A DNA stretch of 64,000 bases from Stomoxys calcitrans (lineage: Eukaryota; Arthropoda; Insecta; Diptera; Muscidae): positions 31,504,341 through 31,568,340 of the forward strand of contig NC_081553.1 of the NCBI RefSeq assembly GCF_963082655.1. Direction: 5' to 3'. Below the pieces are notes generated by a model. It ran no database searches, was not told where the DNA came from, and worked only from the letters and a program-made list of their open reading frames with translations. This document shows, one piece after another, positions 35,852 to 48,096 of the stretch. Position numbers and translations under genes: made by a program. How positions within the stretch are numbered: position 1 is the stretch's first letter; each line of letters starts with the position of its first letter.

Positions 35852-37028
35852 GCTGTTTATATTTAAAGTCTTAACGGAAAGTCTAATGTGAAAAGTCCAT
35901 GCAATGCATCTTAAAATTTCTTAATTCTATGCAGTGTAGATAAATAGCTTAAGACCATTAAATATATTCTATTGGCTCAAAGAGAAAACTAGAAGCTATG
36001 GGTCCACATTTCGTTTCTGTGGCATCAAAATGAACTCAACTACGTATGTGGCTCTGATAACTTACTGTTGTTTGTTCTAAAATAAATAAGCCAATGACTG
36101 GCAATTTGTGGAAGTCAAAACCACAATATTAATATGCCATAGGTGACAACACATGCAATTTGAGTTAATAAACTCCACTTTTTCCATTATCCTTACTAGC
36201 AATACCAACTAACCTTCTTTGACTCTTCCCATTCAACAATAGGTGCATGTATTTTGGTTTTTGCCACCATCATTGGTAAATAAATTCATTCGTAAATCGA
36301 TTTGTGCTAATTTACATTTTACCACCATTGACCGCAAGAGAGAGGAAAATAATAGACACAGGACATTAAATGCAATTAATTTGATTGTGGTTGGGTTGCC
36401 ATTATTAGTCATTGGCTCAACCAGATACAAATGTATGTAGATGTGCATACATGCAAACAGACATATGTTCGTATATATATGTACAACTACATACATTTGT
36501 GTGTTTATCAGTATATGTATTAAGTCTTACATAATAAATTGATTATGATCAATTTTAATCACAACAATTTATCACTATTAATTTTATTGCTCCAGCTGCT
36601 GCCATAAGGCAAGCATTTCCATTTCTCTCACTCTCTCTGACGATTGTTAACCAAGCCAAGCTACCAAACTCAATAAAAACGCATTTATTGCGTAAATTAC
36701 ACGAAATATTTCCAACTATTATTTTAGCATTAACAATTCACCCAAAATCCCGATCCCTGTCGAGGTTTGGCAACAAAATATTCCGTACACGAGTCGCAGA
36801 AAAGCATAAAGACCCCAACGTGTAAATGCAATCATTTAAGCATTTCTGACCAAAAGTCAACCACTGACTGCTAGAGTCATTGTCGTGATGCTGCTACATT
36901 TCTCGATTGCGGCCAACACAACCCCAAATATTAAAAAGCTGTTTGCTTTGGTCTTGAGAGAAGATAAAGCTGATATTGAGGTAGGTATAAAAATGGTGGA
37001 AAAGTAAAATTATGTGATTTCATATTAT
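35852..37028. other. Single-copy-looking DNA, no gene supported
   Basis: Low repeat content. Overlapping frames at 36233-36496 show no domain. Confidence 0.4.
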
Positions 37029-37758
37029 TATTATACCCACCACCATTACGACTTCCAATAACTGTTTTTAGTACGGTCTAAGTCGGTCTATAGCCTGATA
37101 CAGCTCACTTAAAAACCGACCTCCCGATCATACTTCTTGAGACTCTGGAGGGTGCAATTATTATATATATATGGCTGAAGTTTCGCACAATGACTTCTAC
37201 TTCCAATAGACTAACCAAGTATAACCGCCATCGGTTCATAACTTGGTGTAGCTCCAATAGCATTAATCCGATCTCTGATCTGGATTTCTGGAGCCCCAAG
37301 CCGGCGGAATTCTCTCTCTCTCTCTCTTCTGGGTGTAATTCATATCTGATTTGGTTGAAGTTTTGCATGTTGAATTTTGTTATGACTTCCATCGTCTGTG
37401 CCAAGTGTGGTTTAAATCGGTTTTTAACCTGAAATAGCGGCCATATAAAACGATCTCACGATTTGTCTTCTTGAGCCTCGAGAAAGCGCATTTACCGCCC
37501 GATATGAATGCAATTTTGACCCTAAACAAACCTTCCAAATATGGTCTGAATCGGTTCATAACCTCATATAGCTCCTATATAAACCGATCCCCCGATTTAG
37601 TAATTTAGCCTTTAGAGGGCGTATTTCCTAACCAATTTGACAGAAATGTTGAACAGTAACTGTTTCTATAACCTTTAACATACGAGCTATATATGGTCTG
37701 AATCGGTCTATAAGCTGACATAGCTCCCATATAAACCGATCTCCTGATTTTACTTATT
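37029..37758 (+). mobile_element. Old HINE A-like array remnant
   Basis: TTATACCCACCACCATTACG runs straight into array, so the head block is deleted. The units are diverged (GCCTGATACAGCTC, GATCTCTGATCTGGATTTCT), with a CT microsatellite at 37312-37329. It stops where a younger HINE-A begins. Confidence 0.7.
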
Positions 37759-37760
37759 GT

Positions 37761-38806
37761 TATACCCTCCACCATGAGATGGGGGGTATACTAATTTCGT
37801 CATTCTGTTTGTAACTACTCCAAATATTCGTCTGAGACCCCATAAAGTATATATATTCTTGATCGTCGCGACATTATATGTCGAACTAGCCATGTACGTC
37901 CGTCTGTCCGTCCGTCCGTCCGTCTGTCTGTCGAAAGCACGCTAACTTCCGAAGGAGTAAAGCTAGCCGCTTGAAATTTTGCACAAATACTTCTTATTAG
38001 TGTAGGTCGGTTGGTATTGTAAATGGGCCATATCGGTCCATGTTTTGATATAGCTGCCATATAAACCGATCTTGGGTCTTGACTTCTTGAGCCTCTAGAG
38101 TGCGCAATTCTTATCTGATTGGAATGAAATTTTGCACCACGTGTTTTGCTATAATATCCAACAACTGTGCCAAGTATAGTTCAAATCGGTCCATAACCTG
38201 ATATAGCTGCCATATAAACCGATCTTGGGTCTTGACTTCTTGAGCCTCTAGCGTGCGCAATTCTTATCCGATCAGAATGAAATTTTGCACGACGTATTTT
38301 GTTATGATATCCAACAACTGTGCCAAGTATGGTTCAAATCGGTTCATAACCTGATATAGCTGCCATATAAACCGATCTTGGGTCTTGACTTCTTGAGCCT
38401 CTAGAGTGCGCAATTCTTATCCGATTGAAATGAAATTTTGCACGACGTGTTTTGTTATGATATCCAACAACTGTGCCAAGTATGGTTCAAATCGGTCCAT
38501 AATCTGATATAGCTGCCATATAATCCGATCTTGGGTCTTGACTTCTTGAGCCTCTAGAGGGCGCAATTCTTATCCGATTAGAATGGAATTTCGCACGACG
38601 TGTTTTGTTATGATACCCAACGACTGTGCCAAGTATGGTTTAAATCGGTCCATAACCTGATATAGCTGCCATATAAACCGATCTTGGGTCTTCACTTCTT
38701 GAGCCTCTAGAGGGCACAATTCTTATAAAAGAACTCGACAAATGCGATCCATGGTGGAGGGTATATAAGATTCGGCCCGGCCGAACTTAGCACGCTTTTA
38801 CTTGTT
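37761..38806 (+). mobile_element. HINE family A
   Basis: Full head (TATACCCTCCACCATGAGAT), CCGT tract and about five units with GATATAGCTGCCATATAAAC. The end of the array is shortened. The tail has GATCCATGGTGGAGGGTATA and GATTCGGCCCGGCCGAAC, ending CTTTTACTTGTT. Confidence 0.9.
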
Positions 38807-38836
38807 TTTTTTATATTTTACTGGCCGAACCGGGCC

Positions 38837-39105
38837 CGTGCTATAGTAGTCTATGCGCTGAACGCGTTCGAATCCTGGCGAGAATATCGTACTAAGCGGT
38901 GGTTATCCCCTCTTAATGTTGGCGACATTTGCGAGGTACAATGCCATGCATGGTCATTTAAAAAATTTTCCCCAAAGAGTTTTCGCACTGCGGAATGCCG
39001 TTCGGACTAGGCTTAGAAAAGGCCCCTTTTCATTGAATTTAATTTTAAATCGAAAATATCTCATTGATGTGTGGGAAGAATGCCCTTGCTGGTTCCTCGT
39101 GTTTT
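38837..39105 (+). mobile_element. SINE carried inside family C, second copy
   Basis: GCTGAACGCGTTCGAATCCT has the same four-base deletion as 7031-7050. TTATCCCCTCTTAATGTTGG and TGCATGGTCATTTAAAAAA match the 6797-7061 copy better than the free SINEs. The A box is missing. Confidence 0.75.
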
Positions 39106-39460
39106 TAAAAATTAGGGTAATTAGAATTGCTTTTTAGGGGAGGGATGGCACCTCAGACATTTCGACTCAAAGATCGATTTCAAATTAGTGCTGCGCTTCC
39201 AAATCTCTTTAATTTGAGCCCCATATTACCATGGCCGGTAAATATGAACAGTTTGGAGGGTGTTTTGGGGTTGAGGCGGCCACCGGCACTTTGCACCGAC
39301 AATAGATAACAAATTCGTTCTTCGTTCTTTATTACCAAAGGAAATGAAGTTCACATAAGGGAGTGCTTTAGGACGTACAAAATATTTGGCTCCAGAATAG
39401 GATATCAAATTCGTTTTCATTTGAGTGCTATATTGTCATAATGACGTGTTGCAATTTGAC

Positions 39461-39662
39461 GTAGGAGGAAAAGCGCCACTTAGACTTGAACACAAATTTT
39501 AATGTCTTATTCATAATCTACTGCCAAATACCTTTCACTTCAGTCCCATATAGCCATACAGGAACGTAGGAGGAAACGCGCCACCTAGACTTGAACGCAA
39601 ATTTTAATGTCTTATTCATAATCTACTCCCAAATACCTTTCACTTCAGTCCCATATAGCCAT
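39461..39662. repeat. Tandem duplication of about 100 bp in the C array
   Basis: GTAGGAGGAAAAGCGCCACT at 39461 and GTAGGAGGAAACGCGCCACC at 39566 start two copies. They stay alike to CAGTCCCATATAGCCAT. Confidence 0.88.
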
Positions 39663-40076
39663 GGTCGGCCAATATGCCCATTTGGGGGTATTTGGGGCTG
39701 GGCGACCTCTCATTACTTGGTATTAATGTTTCATGCGATATTTGTAATCTACTGCCTAATAAATTTCATTTGAGTCCTATATTGACATGAACTTCAAAAA
39801 TATCTGTTTGGGGGAGTTTTGGGCTTGGGGTACCCATCGACCCGATGGGTACTTAGAATCAAATTTTAATACCATATTCGTATTCTACTCTCTAATGCTT
39901 TCATTTGATACCTATATTGTCCCGATTGGTCCACTTTTGATTTTGGGTTATATTTTTGGCATAAGGGGAGGGTCCGTCTCCCTTCCGATACCGAAAAATT
40001 ATATACAACCTATGTTTTCTTCAAGACCAACCTACACAATATGCGAAAATTTCGAGAAAATCGATTCTGCCGTTTT

Positions 40077-40727
40077 TATACCCTCCACCATAGGATGAGT
40101 AACTAATTTCGTCATTCTGTTTGTAACTTCTCGAAATATTCGTCTAAGACCCCATAAAGTATATATATTCTTGATCGTCATGACATTTTAAGTCGATCTA
40201 GCCATGTCCGTCCGTCTGTCTGTCTGTCGAAAGCACGCTAACTTTTGAAGGATCAAAGCTAGCCGCTTGAAATTTTGAATAAATACTTCTTATTAGTGTA
40301 GGTCGGTTGGGATTGTAAATGGGTTATATCGGTCCATGTTTTGATATAGCTGCCATATAAACCGATCTTAGATGTTGACTTCTTCAGCCTCCAGAGGGCG
40401 TAACTATTATCCGATTTGGCTGAAACGGCTTCTCCCGTAACCTTCAACATAGTTGTCAAATATGGTCCGAATCGGTCTTTAGCTTGATACAGCTCCCATA
40501 TAATCCGTTCTCTCTATTTTATTTCCTGATCCCCTAAAGGGCGCAATTTTTACTCAAATTGGCTGAAATTTTACACTTTGACTTCTTCTATGGTATCCAA
40601 CATTAAATTCAATTATGGACCGAATCGAACTATAACTTAATATAGCCTCAATATTATATCAATTATTTTCTTTTAACCTTTGTTTGCCTAAAAGGAGATA
40701 TCGGGAAAAGATCTCCACAAATCTCGT
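40077..40727 (+). mobile_element. HINE family A, tail missing
   Basis: The head is TATACCCTCCACCATAGGAT, then ATATATTCTTGATCGTCATG and a short CCGT/CTGT tract. About two units and the pre-tail GAGATATCGGGAAAAG follow. The palindrome and terminus are absent and family C sequence follows directly. Confidence 0.85.
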
Positions 40728-41325
40728 GATTGGCTAATGTGCCCATTTTGGCATTTTTGTGAGGGGTGGGGTGACCCCCTATACTCCAACATGAGTTTGT
40801 ATGCCAGATTCGTTATCTACTCCCGCATACTTTTCATTTGATACCCATATTGTCCTTATCGGTCCACTTTAGATTTTGGGTGGTGTTTTTGGGGTAACGG
40901 GGACCCTCCACCCCCTTCCGTTATCAATAAATTATAAAGCCTATTCCTACATCCTGATCATATTCGTAATCTATTCCCGAATATATTTCATTTGAGTCCC
41001 ATATTGCCATGATCGCCCAATAAATCTATTTGAAGGGGTTTTGGGGCTGGGGCCGCCCTCCAGGTACTTGGACCCAACTATTATTATGAAATTCGTACTC
41101 TACCCTTGAATACCGTTCATTTGAATCCCATATTGTCCCGATCGGTCCACTTTTATTTTTGGGTAGTACTTTTGGGGTAAGGGGAGGGTCCGTCCCCCTC
41201 CCGATATGAAAAAATTATATAGCCTATGTTTCCTTCCGGACCAACCTACACAATCTTTAAAAATTTCAAGGTAATCCGTTGTTGAGTCTATCCGGAACAA
41301 ACAAATAAACACAAATTGATTTTTC
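40728..41325 (-). mobile_element. Helitron-like family C, 5' half
   Basis: Inverted C phrases (GAGGGGTGGGGTGACCCCCT, CTCCCGCATACTTTTCATTT, CCGGACCAACCTACACAATC). They end with GAGTCTATCCGGAACAAACA and then AATAAACACAAATTGATTTT, the inverted 5' end described at 2408-2520. Confidence 0.65.
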
Positions 41326-42271
41326 CCTTCTTACCAACATTCGCTGGGGTGTAACAACATGCAAATACTGTCCTCCGAGCGATTTCATCTTTGTAGTGGG
41401 CTACCCGTGCAACCTTGACCTAACTTATCAAACCTATCTAGTAAAAACTGTCCTTTCAAATATTTCATAAGCATATATAAACCGAAAAACCAGTCGATGT
41501 GTATTTTGCTTGTGGTGGCCAATGGTCATGGATGCGAAATAAAGAATATGAATGTTATAGCATTTGTTCACATCCGCCCCATTCCTGGTTCACAGTCAAA
41601 AAAGATGAAAAGAAAGTAAAAATAAAAAAAAAACCCCAAAAATAAACACTACAACAAGGACATTTTCTGTGGACAAGAAGAAAACGAATACAAGCGCAGG
41701 CACAAAATCTATAGCGTCTTTGGTGGTACAACCAAATGTAAGTAACAGCTTTGGTAACTACAATAATAATAATTAACAAAAACCACAAAGACAACAAAAA
41801 CAAAAATGTCAACTTATATATGTGGAGTAGTAGCAACAGCCAGGCTAGGAAATGACGTCAGGATACTCATCTTCTTAATCTTAATTGCAGCACATTAACC
41901 AAACAGTGGGATGAGTACATCCACATCCACATCTGCGTTATCATCTATATCGTCATTGTAAACATGGACAAGGAGAGGCCAAATATGTCTGTGGCCCACG
42001 TATGCTTGCTTGGACTTAAGCAGATGAATGACATAACATTAACATAAATAATGAAGTACCAAAGCTACGAGTATATTAGGGGAATATTTGATTTGTCCTG
42101 AGTTCCCAACACCAACAGTTATGTGTGCTGCGTTTAAGGGGATACTTTTAGTTTTGAAATTGGATGAGTGCACCTCTTACTCGTACTTCAATGGAATAAC
42201 TTAACAGTTGTCATTTATGTTTTCTTATATTATAGCTATTTTAAAAATAGTTGTTAAAGTATGCTATTTTA
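41326..42271. other. Single-copy-looking DNA, no gene supported
   Basis: A-rich tracts near 41610-41640. No domain-bearing frame. Confidence 0.4.
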
Positions 42272-43745
42272 AACAAGTAAAAGCGTGCTAAGTTCGGCCG
42301 GGCCGAATCTTATATACACTCCACCATGGATCGAATTTGTCGAGTTCTTTTCCCGGCATCTCTTCTTAGGCAAAAAAGGATATAAGAAAAGAGTTGCTCT
42401 GCTATTAAAACGATATCAAGATATGGTCCGGTTCAGACCACAATTAAATTATATGTTGGAGACCTGTGTAAAATTTCAGCCAATTCGTATAAGAATTGCG
42501 CCCATTGGGGCTCACGAAGTAAAATAGAGAGAACGATTTATATGGGATCTGTTTCGGGCTATAGACCGATTCAGACCATAATAAACACGTTTGTTGATGG
42601 TCATGAGAGGATCCGTCGCACAAAATTTCAGGCATATCGGATAATAATTGCGACCTCTAGGGGTCAAGAAGTCAAGATCCCAGATCGGTTTATATGGCAG
42701 CTATATCAGGTTATGAACAGATTTGAACCTTATTTGACACAGTTGTTGAAAGTAAAAATAAAATACGTCATGCAAAATTTCATCCAAATCGGATAGGAAT
42801 TGCGCCCTCTAAAAGCTCAAGAAGTCAAATCCCCAGATCTGTTTATATGACAGCTATATCAGGTCATGGACCGATTTCAACCATACTTGGCACAGTTGAT
42901 GGGTATCATAACAAAACATGTCGTGCGAAAATTCATTCAAATCGGATAAGAATTGTGCCCTCTAGAGGCTCAAGAAGTCAAGACCCAAGATCGGTTTATA
43001 TGGCAGCTATATCAGGTTACGAACCGATTTAAACCATACTTAGCACAGTTGATGGGTATCATAACAAAACACGTCGTGCAAAGTTTCATTTCAATCGGAT
43101 AAGAATTGCGCACTCTAGAGGCTCAAGAAGTCAAGACCCAAGATCGGTTTATATGGCAGCTATATCAGGTTATGAACCGATTTAAACCATACTTGGCACA
43201 GTTGTTGGATATAATAACAAAACACGTCGTGCAAAATTTCATTCTGATCGGATAAGAATTGCGCACGCTAGAGGCTCAAGAAGTCAAGACCCAAGATCGG
43301 TTTATATGACAGCTATATCAGGTTATGGACCGATTTGAACCATACTTGGCACAGTTGTTGGATATCATAACAAAACACGTCGTGCAAAATTTCATTACAA
43401 TCGGATAAGAACTGCGCACTCTAGAGGCTCAAGAAGTCAAGACCCAAGATCGGTTTATATGGCAGCTATATCAAAACATGGACCGATATGGCCCATTTAC
43501 AATACCAACCGACCTACACTAATAAGAAGTATTTGTGCAAAATTTCAAGCGGCTAGCTTTACTCCTTCAGAAGTTAGCGTGCTTTCGACAGACGGACAGA
43601 CGGACGGACATGGCTAGATCGACATAAAATGTCACGACGATCAAGAATATATATACTTTATGGGGTCTCCGACGAATATTTCGAGTAGTTACAAACAGAA
43701 TGACGAAATTAGTATACCCCCCATCTTATGGTGGAATGTATAAAA
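42272..43745 (-). mobile_element. HINE family A, full length
   Basis: The left end is AACAAGTAAAAGCGTGCTAA with GTTCGGCCGGGCCGAATC (inverted tail). The AGATC(G/T) landmark falls at 42682, 42835, 42988, 43141, 43294 and 43447, five intervals of exactly 153 bp. The right end has the inverted CCGT tract, CAAGAATATATATACTTTAT and TAGTATACCCCCCATCTTAT. The frames at 42542-42796 and 42847-43032 are array. Confidence 0.92.
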
Positions 43746-44218
43746 AAATGGTACAAAAAGTAGGGTGCATTTGTCAAGTTATTATCCATTCATTTGGTTT
43801 GAAGACAGTAAAAATTTCCCATAGAAACTCCCTCCGTCCCATAGGAACTCAAGAAGTGAAATCGGGAGAGCAGTTTATATGAGAGCTTTATCAGCTTTTA
43901 GACCGATTTCGGCTATGCTTAGCATTTATATTGAAAATCATAGGTGGAGTCATTATTTAATTCGTATAAGAATTGCGTTTCATTGGGGCTCAAGATGTCA
44001 AATCGGGATATGGGTTTATATGAGAGGTATATAAAATCATGAACCGATATGGCACATTTACAATGCCAAGCGACCTACACAAATAGGAAGTATTTGTGCG
44101 AAAGTTTAACCGCCTAGCTTTACTCTTTCGGAGTACGTATTACCTCAAAAATATCACAGACTGTCAGACAGATTGACACGGCTAGATTGACCCCCATCCT
44201 ATGGTGGAGGTTATAAAA
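43746..44218 (-). mobile_element. Older HINE A-like copy abutting the previous head
   Basis: Diverged units (CAGTTTATATGAGAGCTTTA, CAAGCGACCTACACAAATAG) and a head remnant CATCCTATGGTGGAGGTTAT. The tail is not recognisable. Confidence 0.65.
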
Positions 44219-44478
44219 GACTCGAAATCGGCAGAACCGATTTTCTTGAAATTTTCACAGACTGGGAAGGATGGTCTGGAGTTAAAGACAGTATAATTTT
44301 TTGATATCGGAACAGGGGCGGACCCTTTCCATAACACCAAAAGGTCCAGGCAAAATTAAAAGGGGGCAATATGGCACTCAAACGAAAGATATTTTGCAGT
44401 AGAATACGAAACATTTATCAAAATATACCCTAAACGGATAGGTTAACCGATTGCGGCAATATGGGGCTCAAGTGAAAA
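44219..44478 (+). mobile_element. Helitron-like family C, fragment
   Basis: Start motif AATCGGCAGAACCGATTTTC, then TATAATTTTTTGATATCGGA and GGGGCGGACCC, as in other C 5' regions. It is truncated after about 260 bp. Confidence 0.65.
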
Positions 44479-44484
44479 ATAAAA

Positions 44485-46005
44485 AGTAGAACGGCATTAA
44501 GTTCGGCCGGGCCGAACTTTGAATACTCACCAACTCGGGTGTATATGTAAACCCCCTATCGCCACAATCTGGTGAAAATTGCATAACTTATGCACCCAAA
44601 TTCAGCACGGACATTGAGTGGTCTAGTAGTAATAAGTCACTGTATAATTTTGTATTTAAAATTTCAGCGAAATTGGATAAAAAATAAAGCTTTTATGGGC
44701 TTCAGACCCTACATCGGCAGATCGCTCTGTATGAAAGCCATATCCAAGTATTTTCCGATACAAACCGTATTTGGGACAGACGTTGGGCGACCTAAAACTA
44801 CCCACTGTTTAAAATTTCAACGAAATCGGGTAATAAATAAAGCTTTTATAGGCTTCAGACCCTTTATCGGCAGATCGGTCAATATCGCAGCTATATCTGA
44901 ATATAGTCCGATCTGAACCATATTTGGGTCCTATGTTGGGAGGCGTAAAACTACCCACTGTTTCAAATTTCAGAGAAATCGGTTAACAAATAAAGCTTTT
45001 ATGGGCTGCATACCCTTTATCGGGAGATCGGTCTATATGGGAGCTATATTTAAATATATTCCGATCTGTACCATATTTAAGTCGCATGTTGAGAGGCTTA
45101 AAACTGCGCATAATTTCAAATTTCAGCGAAATCGGGTAATGAATAACGCTTTTATGGGCTTCAGACCCTTTATCGGAAGATCGGTCTATATGGCAGCTAT
45201 ATCTTAATATGGACCGATCTAATCTATATTTAGGTCAGATGTTGGTTGTTGATGAGGCTTAAAATAACTCGCTGTTGCAAATTGCAGCGAAATCGGGTAA
45301 TAAATAAAGCTTTAATGGGCTTCAGACTCTTTATCGGGAAATCGGTCTATATGGCAGCTCTATCTAAATATAGTCTGATCTGAACCATATTTGGGTCAGT
45401 TGTCGGGAAGCTTTCAACTACTCACTGTTTTAAATTTCAGCAAAATCAGATGAAAAATAAAGTTTTTATGGCCTTCAGACCCCTTATCGGGAAATCGGTC
45501 TATATGGCAGCTCTATCTAAATATAGTCTGATCTGAACCATATTTGGGTCAGTTGTCGGGAAGCTTTCAACTACTCACTGTTTTAAATTTCAGCAAAATC
45601 AGATGAAAAATAAAGTTTTTATGGCCTTCAGACCCCTTATCGGGAAATCGGTCTATATGGCAGCTGTATCTAAATATAGTCCGATCTAAACCATATGAGA
45701 TTGAGGTGTCGGGGGGCTTAAAATAACTCACTGTTCCAAATTTTAGCGAAATCGGTTAAAAAATAAAGCTTTTATGGGCTTCAGATCTATTATCTGGAGA
45801 TCGGTCTATATGGCAGCTATATCTAAATATAGTCCGGTCTGTACCATATTAGGGTCAGTTGTCGGGAAGCCTTGTACTACTCACTGTTTCAAATTTCAGC
45901 AAAATCGGATGAAAAATAAAGTTTTTATGGACATCAGACCCTTTATCGGAAAATCGGTGTACATAGCAGCTATATCCAAATATGGTCTGATTTGGCCCGT
46001 TCAGA
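44485..46005 (-). mobile_element. HINE family E, tail plus about nine units, head missing
   Basis: The left end is AACGGCATTAAGTTCGGCCG and GGCCGAACTTTG (inverted tail), then ACTCACCAACTCGGGTGTAT. The units carry AATAAAGCTTTTATGGGCTT, CAGACCCTTTATCGG and GATCGGTCTATATGGCAGCT with a 153-bp period. The open frames at 44590-44916, 45001-45207 and 45774-46100 repeat every 51 codons and are not genes. Confidence 0.85.
45331..45636. repeat. Perfect 153-bp tandem duplication
   Basis: 45331-45483 and 45484-45636 read the same base for base, as far as I can check by eye. The unit runs from TTATCGGGAAATCGGTCTAT to GGCCTTCAGACCCC. Confidence 0.9.
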
Positions 46006-46117
46006 AACTTAACCTGGAACTTCTCATTCGCCCGTTTTATTTTGACACATTTAACTATGCTAATGTCGTCATACAACTCATACATACGTGGTTCATATAA
46101 CGTTGATCAATAATTTT
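46006..46117. other. Unassigned junction sequence
   Basis: Short stretch between the E array and a D head. Nothing recognised. Confidence 0.4.
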
Positions 46118-46435
46118 ATACACACCACCATAGAATGGGGGTATACCAATCTAGTCATTCCATTTCGAAATATTCCTCGAAATATTGATCTACGACCCCA
46201 TTAAGCATATATATTCTGGATTCTTTGGACATTCTGATTCGATCTAGCCATGTCCGTTTGTCCGTATGTCATATTCACGATAGCGGTCGAATATGGTAGG
46301 ATAGCCGCTTGAAATTTTGCACAGATACTTAATATTAATGTAAGTCATTGGGGATTGCAAATGGGCCATATCGGTTCAAATTTGGCTACAGCTAACATAT
46401 AAATCGCAATTTTCATCCGATTCATTTGCTAGTTG
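46118..46435 (+). mobile_element. HINE family D, head and first unit
   Basis: TATACACACCACCATAGAAT, GTATACCAATCTAGTCATTC and GAAATATTGATCTACGACCC open it. GATCTAGCCATGTCCGTTTG and CGATAGCGGTCGAATATGG follow. Array begins with ATGGGCCATATCGGTTCAAA and stops near 46435. Confidence 0.78.
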
Positions 46436-46646
46436 CATCAGCCCATTCTGCGCGGCGAAAAGCTAGGCCTATTGACCTGCCGGATACGTATGTCCCGAAT
46501 GGGAAAGCCAAGAGGAGTTACGAAGATTGAAATCGCCAGCAACAACGATTTCACTGTCCGAACAATCTTCTAAAAATGTAGTAATTGAGTCAGAAAAGGA
46601 TTCAAGACCGCTTAAGGAAGCCTCCGTTTTTGAGTGTGGACTTCCA
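46436..46646 (-). pseudogene. LINE endonuclease fragment, downstream part
   Basis: The minus-strand translation includes SLSGLESFSDSIT and IVVAGDFNLRNSSWL, the GDFN motif of LINE-type apurinic endonucleases. Together with 47289-47650 it forms one domain split by a mariner. Confidence 0.75.
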
Positions 46647-47288
46647 CGAGGGTTGCCTTTTATATTTCGGGATTAGGGGAATACGAAAAAACATATATTA
46701 ATCATCGAAAATCGCTTCATTGTTTTTCAAAATATTCCCCATTAAGGTCTATAAACTTTTGCATGCGTTTGAACCAATTGTCGAAGCACTTTTGCCACTG
46801 TAATTGAGGTATCTCCAAAATATGCATTCCGAACGCATCAAAAAATATTCATATTCACATGACGATCTTTCAATATCAGTTGGCGCACAGCGTCAATGGT
46901 TTTTGGAACAACAATTGATTTTGGACAACCTTCACGAAATTCGTCTTGGAGTGAACTACGGCCGCATTTGAATTCACCAACGATAAACACTGGTCCTTGA
47001 GGGATCTTCATCGCCTAAATTTTAATTAAGTTCATCGATATACAGTTGTTGAGTTAATCCACGCCGAAAGTTGTAAAAAATAATCGCACGAAAATATTCA
47101 AGATTTAATTCCATTTTTTGGGCGAGATGAATCTTTTGAGTTACTGCAAATAACATAAATAGCACTCGTATCTCAAAACATTCTGAGTACGTATAACCTC
47201 AAAAATGTCAAGCTTTATGATACAGCTATCAGTTGGCAGTTTGCAACACAAGGATTGTTCAATCCTGAAATATAAAAGGCAACCCTCG
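46647..47288 (-). pseudogene. Mariner, internally deleted, inserted in a LINE
   Basis: The ends are CGAGGGTTGCCTTTTATATT and its inverted partner, with TA at 47289-47290 (CA on the other side). The minus strand carries the helix-turn-helix part ending DEFREGCPKSIVVPKTIDAV. A jump then leads to the transposase C-terminus, QKCFDNWFKRMQKFIDLNGE. The DDD catalytic core between them is absent, so this 642-bp copy cannot code for an active enzyme. Confidence 0.88.
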
Positions 47289-47650
47289 TATATACAAATC
47301 CGAAATAAGGTACGTGTGTTCCAATCCTAAATATAACCCAAAGGGAACTAAATTCTGGATCTTGTGATTCCAGGTATTGCCGCCTTTGGAACACTTTATC
47401 ATTGCGTGCATATACCACAAGGCCTTTGTGGAGAATGAAAAGAGATAGAGTGTGATAGAATGTGAAAATCCTGTGGATCACAAACCTTACCCACCCGGGT
47501 TTCACATGCAGCGAGAACATTGGGGCGATGACAATGAACATGGGAATATACCGTTCACAATAAACATCGGAATATACCGGCCGATACGGGATGACTATGA
47601 GCAAAACACAGGCAAGAACTTTGAGCTCCGACTTGTGTGGTGCCAATCGT
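47289..47650 (-). pseudogene. LINE endonuclease fragment, upstream part
   Basis: The minus-strand frame gives GLVVYARNDKVFQRRQYLES, DPEFSSLWVIFRIG and PYFGFVY. This corresponds to the GV-VY-R and LW-----PYF-FVY segments before the GDFN motif in LINE endonucleases. The mariner lies right after FVY. Confidence 0.75.
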
Positions 47651-48096
47651 TATCACGGGAAGCTTAGCTGACGCGGGCGCGTCGACATGCTGCGGATGGT
47701 GGAAAGCTCTGTTTTTATGCGGAGTAGCTGCAAATGCGGCCGCGGGCGGTCAGCGATTTTCGAGAGGAGAGTCTCAGTGAGGAGACAGGTGGCACTGGCT
47801 CTTAATTAAATACTGAGTGCCAATGATACTCGAGATGACAAGGCGAGTTATTGGCGCCTTCAAATAACCAATGGCCAACATCAGTGTCTGTTCCCAGGTT
47901 AGGGGCGGCTGGCTGCGATCGCCGGATCTTGGAGCAGCTCGCCACAACGAGGGATACATGCAATCCCACAAACCCATGCGGTTGGGGCGCTGGGCCAGTA
48001 ACCCGCCCCCGGAAAACATAGAACTACTATGAAAAACAAAGGAATAGTAAAAACGGACCCCCCCAACGTTGAAGACCCACGCAAACGAAAAAACGA

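Larger units (their letters stand above)
38820..40076 (-). mobile_element. Helitron-like family C element carrying a SINE
   Basis: The left end, CCGAACCGGGCCCG, is the inverted 3' terminus seen at 7150-7172. After a SINE-derived part (38837-39105) come inverted C phrases: GGGGAGGGATGGCACCTC, CCATGGCCGGTAAATATGAA and CCTTTCACTTCAGTCCCATA. It reaches the C start motif (ACACAATATGCGAAAATTTC, GATTCTGCCGTTTTT), where a HINE-A is inserted. The arrangement mirrors the C copy at 5128-7172. Confidence 0.65.

Noticed and set aside
36233..36496. Overlapping frames on both strands
   Set aside because: Short, mutually overlapping and without domain; no evidence for coding.
47215..47646. 143-codon minus-strand frame as one gene
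   Set aside because: The part from about 47289 up is LINE endonuclease, while the end runs into a mariner terminal repeat.
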